A DNA stretch of 64,000 nt. It comes from Elgaria multicarinata webbii (taxonomy: Eukaryota; Chordata; Lepidosauria; Squamata; Anguidae). Numbering within the stretch: the stretch's first letter is position 1; every line of letters begins with the position of its first letter. The notes under the pieces were generated by a model. It worked only from the letters and a program-made list of their open reading frames with translations. It made no database searches and was not told the DNA's origin. The stretch spans positions 8,543,001 through 8,607,000 of the forward strand of contig NC_086192.1 of NCBI RefSeq assembly GCF_023053635.1, given 5' to 3'. Both the position numbers and the translations under genes were made by a program. Positions 62,201-64,000 of this stretch are shown in pieces.

Positions 62201-64000
62201 TCCCCATGCTAATCGCTTGAAATGCCTCCCCTGAGGCGTAGTTACTGGTAGTGAGAGCTTTAAGCCACAACATGCTGGTATTTTTGCCTTACCCCTTTTT
62301 CCTTTTGCCCCACCCACATTGGAACGTGCCCCGCCCCCATCCACGTGCTTCTCCAAAATTTAATTCACCCCTCAAACGGAAAAGCGGTTCCTCACCCTTG
62401 AGGTAACTCTTCCCCAAAGCTGCACATAGGACGCAGACAAGCTGGAGCGTGTTCAGAGGAGGGCAACCAGGATGATCAGGGGTCTGGAAACAAAGCCCTA
62501 TGAAGAGAGACTGAAAGAACTGGGCCTGTTTAGCCTGGAGAAGAGAAGATTGAGGGGAGACATGAGAGCACTCTTCAAACACTTGAAAGGTTGTCACACA
62601 GAGGAGGGCCAGGATCTCTTCTCGATCCTCCCAGGGTGCAGGACACGGAATAACAGGTTGAAGTTACAAGAAGCCAGATTCCGGCTGGACATCAGGAAAA
62701 ACTTCCTGACTGTTAGAGCAGTACGACAATGGAACCAGTTACCTATTGAGGTTGTGGGCTCTCCCACACTAGAGGCCTTCAAGAGGCAGCTGGACAACCC
62801 TCTGTCAGGGATGCTTTAGGGTGGATTCTGCATTGAGCAGGGGGTTGGACTCGATGGCCTTGTAGGGCCCTTCCAACCCTGCTATTCTATGACCTTGCCT
62901 CGTTTCAGCTTCCCTACCGTGTTGGGTTTGCCCATGTTTGTCCCTCATTGACCAGGCTTCCCTCCAGTCCTCTTGGAACTGGGTTGTACCGCTTCATGCC
63001 GTCGGTGGGAGACAACTGTACTGGAATGCCTTCCCCACATTCAAAACATAAAACAAACCCCCTGCCATAAAACCCTCCAAACCTAGCACGTAAACGTCAT
63101 AGAGTAGCCCTTTCCCTGTTGTGGACGCCAGGTCCAAAAAGTAAAGGTGGTTGGATTTTTTAGTTTTAGTTTCCCCTTGAACCCTTTCAGACACACGCCC
63201 TGAATCGCCACTTGGGTGGGGGGGCGAGGTATTTGGGGATGTTGGAATGTGTTCAGAGGAGAGGATTAACACATCTGTGACACGCACGCCTCGAAAATCA
63301 CCCCACATGGCAATTAAGCAGAAATCAGAATCTTCCATTGGTGCGAGGAGAAAGATCCGGGGCTCTAGGAACTAGTTTCGGGGGACCGGGCTCCATGAGG
63401 CCCTCTCTAACAACGCCTCCTGCAGTAGGATTTCTGGACACGTTTCTGGTGTGTTTGGATTCTACCTGCTTTAACTGTACAATTAGCACCGCTTAGGGCT
63501 GACTCCCCCTTCCCCCCTCTCGTTTGGCTGGACAGGCTCTCCTTCAAAAGCTTCCTAGACCGTTACGAGGTGCTGAAGAAATCTGGTCGGCCACCGTCCA
63601 AAGCCGCGGGCCAGGAAAACGGCTTGCCCCCCTTTCTGGGCAACGGTACGTTCTGTAACAGAGCGTCTTTCCCTAGAATACGCCTGGAATTAACCGATCT
63701 TTCTGGCTTGCTGCATTCAACCCGTCTGTACTACGCTATCAAATTCCCCCGTTATAAAACTTCTGTCCTCCTCTTTTGACTTTCTGATATACTTGTGATC
63801 CTGGGGATGGCAGGAAAAGTAAAGAACCCGGTGTGGAGTGTAGGGTTCAGTTAACTCAGCAACTCTTGAAGTCCGTGGAGGGAGAGGTAACCTAGCCATG
63901 CTTTTTTTTTAAAAAAAGATAGCTATTTATGGGTGGCTCTTTGTGCCAGAATGTGAGGATAGATGTTCGTTGGCATTGCTTAGCTGGATGGACCGCCTTA
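41958..64000 (+). CDS. MYO19: MYO19, unconventional myosin-XIX, motor-domain part (gene runs off right edge)
   Basis: Nineteen coding exons give about 696 residues of motor domain. Human MYO19 is about 970 residues, so the IQ motifs and the C-terminal mitochondria-binding tail lie beyond the window. The motor is actin-based and attaches to the mitochondrial outer membrane, affecting mitochondrial movement and segregation. Motor landmarks are all present: P-loop GESGAGK (near residue 135), switch I NSSRFGK, switch [10 protein letters not shown], and the actin-binding HYIRCIKPN. The N-terminus MPTQVNG resembles human MLQQVNG. Cumulative exon lengths keep one frame throughout, every junction is GT/AG, and no stop or frameshift was seen. 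Introns are rich in CR1, SINE and MITE insertions. The neighbour on the other side in mammals is ZNHIT3, which is not in view. Confidence 0.97.
42156..42174. repeat. (GAT)n microsatellite
   Basis: Six GAT units at the left edge of a reversed L2. Confidence 0.85.
42205..42475 (-). mobile_element. L2-type LINE 3' part, reversed
   Basis: TTTATTTATTGCATTTATAT and CCATAGCCGAAGCTCTCTGG. Confidence 0.75.
42528..42597 (-). mobile_element. L2-type LINE 3' end, reversed
   Basis: CACCCGATAGTCGAAGGTCT then GGGCAGTTCACAGAAATT. Confidence 0.7.
42600..43215. other. MYO19 intron 1, partly dispersed repeat
   Basis: GGGAATTTTGCGCATTTTTA and TGAAATTTGCGCAAATTGGG resemble 10980-11030. Family unknown. Confidence 0.35.
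43218..43365 (+). CDS. MYO19: MYO19 coding exon 2
   Basis: A 148-nt exon from VNGPKGAAS to [14 protein letters not shown], with acceptor TTTCAG and donor GTAGAG. It ends in phase 1. FDDLTKVNP matches human LDDLTRVNP. Confidence 0.93.
43400..43700. mobile_element. GC-rich hAT-like repeat, uncertain
   Basis: GATGGTGGGCGGGGCTAGAG and AAAAGTGGGAGGGCC resemble the GC-rich hAT family. Confidence 0.35.
43716..43776. mobile_element. Palindromic mini-MITE (family F), partial
   Basis: CTGGGAGTAGGCCCCACTGA and CTTCTGAGTAGACATGTCAA. Confidence 0.7.
43922..44115 (-). mobile_element. tRNA-derived SINE, family 2, reversed, near full length
   Basis: GAAGTTGCCTTATACTGCGT opens it. GGATCGAACCTGGGACCTTC and TTTGCCACTGAGCCACTGCT are the reversed boxes. 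Confidence 0.88.
44472..44680. mobile_element. Palindromic MITE (family H)
   Basis: CAGTGGAGGCTGGTGGCTCC pairs with GAGCTACCAGCCTCCGCC. A second, partial right end follows at about 44700-44735. Confidence 0.7.
44886..45034 (+). CDS. MYO19: MYO19 coding exon 3
   Basis: A 149-nt exon encoding [19 protein letters not shown] through [11 protein letters not shown]. The acceptor is CCCTCAG and the donor [21 protein letters not shown] is the start of the myosin motor core. Confidence 0.96.
45392..45505 (+). CDS. MYO19: MYO19 coding exon 4, P-loop
   Basis: A 114-nt exon from [18 protein letters not shown] to [11 protein letters not shown]. It ends exactly at the Walker A lysine, with donor GTAAGA. 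The ATP-binding loop is intact. Confidence 0.97.
45764..46112. repeat. Direct duplication, about 175-180 bp, two copies
   Basis: GGTAAATTCTG starts both units (45764 and 45944). TTCTAACCATCG, GGATCCTGGTTTGTTAAGTA and TGAAAACCAAA recur in the same order. Each unit has inverted AAACCAGGAT/ATCCTGGTTT words. Confidence 0.8.
46258..46423. mobile_element. Palindromic MITE (family H)
   Basis: CAGTGGAGCCTGGTGGCTCC pairs with ATCAACAGCCTCTACTG. TTCAGTCAGAATTAGCCAGA faces TCTGGCTGGTTCTGACTGAA. Confidence 0.8.
46526..46658 (+). CDS. MYO19: MYO19 coding exon 5
   Basis: A 133-nt exon, [17 protein letters not shown] to [10 protein letters not shown], with acceptor TTCTAG and donor GTAAAT. It ends in phase 1. 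Confidence 0.95.
46690..46990 (+). mobile_element. Non-autonomous hAT-like repeat, GC-rich family
   Basis: TTTCACCCCGAGGGCCGATT, GGGTGGGGCCCAAAATATTC and GGGGGTGGAGCCAATGGCAG. Confidence 0.65.
47160..47229 (+). CDS. MYO19: MYO19 coding exon 6, switch I
   Basis: A 70-nt exon, [20 protein letters not shown]. The donor GTATTA opens directly into a (TTA)n microsatellite, so the donor's downstream bases belong to the repeat. NSSRFGK is switch I. Confidence 0.95.
47231..47268. repeat. (TTA)n microsatellite at a splice donor
   Basis: About twelve TTA units start within the MYO19 exon 6 donor. Confidence 0.95.
47345..47808 (+). mobile_element. CR1 type B LINE 3' end
   Basis: It encodes [20 protein letters not shown] and [17 protein letters not shown], and ends TACGATTCTATGATTCTAT. 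Confidence 0.92.
47884..47986 (+). CDS. MYO19: MYO19 coding exon 7
   Basis: A 103-nt exon, [20 protein letters not shown] to ERNFHIFYQ, with acceptor TCTCCAG and donor GTTTGT. LLEKTRV and RNFHIFYQ are standard myosin motor motifs. Confidence 0.95.
48170..48245. repeat. AACCATGGTT-type inverted words
   Basis: CCATGGTTTGCATG, AAACCATGGTTGG and AAACCATGGTTAGG occur within 75 bp, related to the array at 49200. Confidence 0.6.
48376..48472 (+). CDS. MYO19: MYO19 coding exon 8
   Basis: A 97-nt exon, [20 protein letters not shown] to NPEKALE, with acceptor TTTCCAG and donor GTGCCA. It ends in phase 1. Confidence 0.92.
48793..48884. mobile_element. Palindromic mini-MITE (family F)
   Basis: GCAATGCGATCCCATGCATG to CTGCATTGGATTGCAGCC. 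Confidence 0.85.
48990..49060. mobile_element. Palindromic mini-MITE (family F), diverged
   Basis: ATCTAACCCTAAGTATGTTT and GAAGTCAGTCCTATTGTGG. Confidence 0.5.
49225..49930. repeat. Array of AAACCATGGTTAG words in MYO19 intron 8, ending in a hairpin
   Basis: AAACCATGG or a near variant occurs about thirteen times. Spacing is near 30-55 bp between 49490 and 49840, with T/G-rich spacers. The last two copies bound a long hairpin (49833-49929), in which CCAACCATGGTTTGGCATTA pairs with its reverse at the right. Confidence 0.85.
49980..50056 (+). CDS. MYO19: MYO19 coding exon 9
   Basis: A 77-nt exon, [20 protein letters not shown] to NNVFK, with acceptor CCCCCAG and donor GTCAGT. It matches human EDCFEVTREAMLHLGID. 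Confidence 0.95.
50220..50555 (+). mobile_element. Non-autonomous hAT-like repeat, GC-rich family
   Basis: GAATCTCTTTCAGCCCGGGG, AAAGGGGTGGAGCCAAGGGA and TAAGACTTAGGAGAGGCATT. Confidence 0.7.
50560..51420. other. MYO19 intron 9, nothing recognised
   Basis: GATATTTATATACCACTTTT near 50910 may be a LINE or SINE end. No other element was seen. Confidence 0.4.
51423..51513 (+). CDS. MYO19: MYO19 coding exon 10
   Basis: A 91-nt exon, [20 protein letters not shown] to EDCAE, with acceptor TTGCAG and donor [14 protein letters not shown] is a conserved motor helix. Confidence 0.95.
51688..51800. mobile_element. Palindromic MITE (family M), near consensus
   Basis: ACAGTCCTATGCAGGTTTAG, CAATTCCCAGCATCCCTGGC, GTGCTGGGAGTTGTAGGACT, AACCTGCATAGGATTGCA. 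Confidence 0.88.
51914..52085 (+). CDS. MYO19: MYO19 coding exon 11
   Basis: A 172-nt exon, [19 protein letters not shown] to [11 protein letters not shown]. The acceptor is a weak one, GAAACAAG, chosen because it restores phase and similarity to the human exon. The donor is GTAAGT. Confidence 0.9.
52360..52440. mobile_element. Palindromic MITE (family M), partial
   Basis: TACATGTTTAGACTGGAAAA and CATAGGACTTTTTTTTGCTA. Confidence 0.55.
52628..52917. mobile_element. Palindromic hAT-like element (CCTCAGGCGGC family)
   Basis: GGGGCCGTCCCTACCATTAG and GTTGCCTCAGGTGGCA at the left face TCTGCCTCAGGCGGCGAAAT and GGGCCGGTCCTG at the right. Confidence 0.6.
53005..53078 (+). CDS. MYO19: MYO19 coding exon 12
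   Basis: A 74-nt exon, [20 protein letters not shown] to NNFI, with acceptor TTGCAG and donor GTATCG. IFDWLV is a conserved myosin helix. Confidence 0.94.
53165..53318. mobile_element. Fold-back MITE with 56-bp arms
   Basis: Left arm 53165-53220 (TATACAGGGTGCAGAACTCC...) and right arm 53263-53318 are inverted copies with roughly 85-90 percent identity by eye, around a 42-bp loop. It lies 87 bp after MYO19 exon 12. Confidence 0.85.
53405..53570 (-). mobile_element. LINE 3' UTR family G, reversed
   Basis: CAGGCTTACAATCTAAAAGG and CACGACATAAAAGGAAAAGG. Confidence 0.6.
53620..53815 (-). mobile_element. tRNA-derived SINE, family 1, reversed
   Basis: TCTTCAAGGAGCTCAAGACG, then GGGGAATTGAACCTGGGTCC and CTCTAACCGCTGTGACACAG. 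Confidence 0.8.
53840..54185. other. MYO19 intron 12, nothing recognised
   Basis: No exon or repeat identified; a C run lies at about 54165-54177. Confidence 0.4.
54190..54460 (+). mobile_element. Non-autonomous hAT-like repeat, GC-rich family
   Basis: GGCAAAAAGGGGTGGGGCCC and AGGAGCTGAGCCTTTGGAGC. Confidence 0.6.
54661..54782 (+). CDS. MYO19: MYO19 coding exon 13, switch II
   Basis: A 122-nt exon containing [20 protein letters not shown] and [11 protein letters not shown], with acceptor CTCCAG and donor [14 protein letters not shown] is switch II. Confidence 0.97.
54946..55059 (+). CDS. MYO19: MYO19 coding exon 14
   Basis: A 114-nt exon, [20 protein letters not shown] to FSLLNE, with acceptor CCCCAG and donor GTGGGT. 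It is phase 0 at both ends. Confidence 0.96.
55090..55315 (+). mobile_element. LINE 3' UTR family G
   Basis: GCGTTGTGTCTTTTTAGAAT, GAAGCCTGCACGCAAGGCCT and the A-rich end TTAAATAACTAATAAT. Confidence 0.65.
55358..55534 (+). CDS. MYO19: MYO19 coding exon 15
   Basis: A 177-nt exon, [19 protein letters not shown] to [11 protein letters not shown], with acceptor TTGCAG and donor [18 protein letters not shown] is a conserved motor strand. Confidence 0.96.
55650..55925 (-). mobile_element. CR1 type A LINE 3' end, reversed
   Basis: TAAGAACATCAGAAGAGCCC to AAATTGGTGGCCACCACCAC. Confidence 0.9.
56045..56452 (+). mobile_element. CR1 type A LINE 3' end
   Basis: CCATGAAGCTGATTGTGGGG to CATCATCTGTTCTTTAG. 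It faces the reversed copy at 55650. Confidence 0.88.
56455..57115. other. MYO19 intron 15, right part, nothing recognised
   Basis: No repeat family was identified in 56455-57115. Confidence 0.4.
57121..57267 (+). CDS. MYO19: MYO19 coding exon 16
   Basis: A 147-nt exon, [20 protein letters not shown] to VVTVVSKFK. The acceptor TACGACAAG is a weak AG, fixed by phase and homology; the donor is GTTCGT. The middle ([15 protein letters not shown]) is the variable loop 2 region. Confidence 0.93.
57675..57965. repeat. Degenerate tandem repeat, about three units near 100 bp
   Basis: GAGGGAGACATGAGTCAGCC (57688), GAGGGGAGTCAGTGAGGCCC (57782) and GAGGGAGACATGAGACAGCC (57894) are each followed by CCCC.CCATC.G and then a (T/C)GCC(A/G)TTTGG-like word. 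Confidence 0.55.
58243..58372. mobile_element. hAT family E palindromic MITE
   Basis: CCTCCACCTGACGCTCCCGG at the left faces GTGGGGTGTCAGGTTGGGGA at the right. Confidence 0.75.
58454..59376. mobile_element. Composite fold-back element (Penelope-like?) with CR1 core and 15-bp target duplication
   Basis: CTGCCTTAAGGACTA flanks it at 58439-58453 and 59377-59391. The arms 58454-58584 and 59217-59345 are inverted copies. They share CCAACGCGTTTCGGCCTCTG on the left and its reverse on the right. A CR1 type B copy fills 58585-59167. The right arm (CCCTGAAAAAGTCC ... GGCCGAAACGCG) has the outline of a hammerhead-ribozyme core, known from Penelope-like elements. Family assignment is tentative. Confidence 0.65.
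58585..59167 (+). mobile_element. CR1 type B LINE, longest copy in window
   Basis: It encodes [40 protein letters not shown] and the tail, and ends TACGATTCTATGATTCTAT. Truncated at the 5' end inside the reverse-transcriptase region. Confidence 0.93.
59487..59594 (+). CDS. MYO19: MYO19 coding exon 17, actin-binding segment
   Basis: A 108-nt exon, [19 protein letters not shown] then CIKPNADCE, with acceptor CTCGTAG and donor [15 protein letters not shown] is the conserved myosin actin-interface motif. Confidence 0.96.
59655..60175 (-). mobile_element. tRNA-derived SINE, family 1, reversed, split by a 282-bp insert
   Basis: Right part of the SINE 60104-60175 (GACTCGAACCTGGATCTCCC, AACCACTACGCCACACTAG). 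Left part 59655-59821 (ACAACCCTGCAAGGTAGGTT). They join perfectly if the insert and one CGAGTGGAGAC are removed. Confidence 0.85.
59822..60103. mobile_element. Unidentified 282-bp insertion with 11-bp target duplication
   Basis: CGAGTGGAGAC lies at 59811-59821 and 60104-60114. The insert begins CAGAGATACAAACACGGCTG and ends GAATCTTTTTGCGTGTG. No poly-A and no inverted ends were seen. Confidence 0.75.
60180..60585. other. MYO19 intron 17, nothing recognised
   Basis: No repeat family identified. Confidence 0.4.
60588..60690 (-). repeat. Dispersed repeat of unknown type, copy 2
   Basis: The reverse of 38995-39105: TCACAAAACGGCTGCCATTG and CATTCATAAAATGGTTGTTG. Confidence 0.45.
60691..61155. 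other. MYO19 intron 17, nothing recognised
   Basis: No repeat family identified. Confidence 0.4.
61160..61320 (-). mobile_element. Old MIR-like CORE-SINE
   Basis: CTTACAACAACCCTGCGAGG, GTAGGAGCTGAGGCTAAGAG and CTGGCTAAGGCCACATGG follow the reversed MIR core order. Confidence 0.65.
61318..61880 (+). mobile_element. CR1 type A LINE 3' end
   Basis: GGAGCGTCTCCCCTACGAGG to CAGCAGGGCTCTTCTCATCT. It ends about 60 bp before MYO19 exon 18. Confidence 0.9.
61943..62013 (+). CDS. MYO19: MYO19 coding exon 18
   Basis: A 71-nt exon, [20 protein letters not shown] then FPV, with acceptor TGGCAG and donor GTAAGT. It ends in phase 2. Confidence 0.95.
62022..62400 (-). mobile_element. GC-rich hAT-like repeat, reversed
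   Basis: Reversed forms of the family words: TTTTGCCCCACCCACATTGG and GCTTCTCCAAAATTTAATTC. Confidence 0.5.
62428..62893 (+). mobile_element. CR1 type B LINE 3' end, well preserved
   Basis: A continuous frame encodes [40 protein letters not shown] and [20 protein letters not shown]. This is the CR1 ORF2 C-terminus with its stop, followed by CTGCTATTCTATGA. Confidence 0.94.
62895..63535. other. MYO19 intron 18, nothing recognised
   Basis: No repeat family or exon seen apart from splice signals. Confidence 0.4.
63536..63645 (+). CDS. MYO19: MYO19 coding exon 19 (last in window)
   Basis: A 110-nt exon, [20 protein letters not shown] to PPFLGN, with acceptor GGACAG and donor GTACGT. It aligns loosely with human VSHRNFVERYKLLRR. 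The converter and later segments follow outside the window. Confidence 0.9.
63646..64000. other. MYO19 intron 19 start, nothing recognised
   Basis: No further exon is visible before the window ends. Confidence 0.5.

Noticed and set aside
1-64000. Endogenous retroviruses, LTR elements or Polintons
   Set aside because: I looked for gag, pol, env, integrase or capsid-like frames and paired LTRs and saw none. All reverse-transcriptase remnants are of LINE type.

Overview
The window is vertebrate nuclear DNA, most probably from a squamate reptile (lizard or snake). Three protein-coding genes are recognisable, in the order and relative orientation I recall from human 17q12: GGNBP2 (minus strand, 5' part only), PIGW (minus strand, complete single-exon coding region) and MYO19 (plus strand, motor-domain exons, running off the right edge). 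The squamate assignment rests on the repeats: CR1 and L2-type LINE 3' ends, tRNA-derived SINEs ending in AATAAA repeats, and many short palindromic MITEs. The proteins alone would fit any amniote.

Layout. 1-2219: left part of a GGNBP2 intron with repeats. 2220-4445: GGNBP2 coding exons 4, 3 and 2 (read right to left). 4446-17410: a 13 kb intron full of LINEs and SINEs. 17411-17554: GGNBP2 exon with the start codon. 17555-22244: intron containing a satellite with two levels of repeat structure (about 20.56-22.11 kb). 22245-22870: CpG-rich GGNBP2 promoter and probable first exon. 22.9-27.9 kb: intergenic repeats. 27889-29403: PIGW. 29.4-41.9 kb: the interval between PIGW and MYO19, with a GC-rich array of a palindromic repeat beside a probable shared promoter (35.1-35.9 kb) and three nearly identical 320-bp hAT-type palindromes, each with a perfect 8-bp target duplication (37.2-38.6 kb). 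41958-63645: nineteen MYO19 coding exons; every splice phase agrees and every junction used is GT/AG. 63646-64000: intron.

The genes act in separate processes: GGNBP2 is a gametogenetin-binding regulator, PIGW acylates inositol in GPI-anchor synthesis in the ER, and MYO19 is the myosin that moves mitochondria. Their proximity is ancestral synteny, not a pathway. PIGW and MYO19 point away from each other, so a bidirectional promoter at about 35.7 kb is likely.

The rest is repeats: CR1 type A (ends in TTCTTATG), CR1 type B (ends in ATTCTATG), L2-type LINEs, two tRNA-derived SINE families, an old MIR-like SINE, possible Penelope-like pieces and at least seven MITE families. I saw no retrovirus, LTR element, Polinton, CRISPR array or functional RNA gene. 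I found no new biochemical system. The most unusual structures are the composite satellite, the palindrome-array promoter, the triple MITE nest, and a 15-bp-TSD fold-back element with a CR1 core. All repeat family names come from memory of consensus sequences, and repeat borders are approximate unless a target duplication is given.
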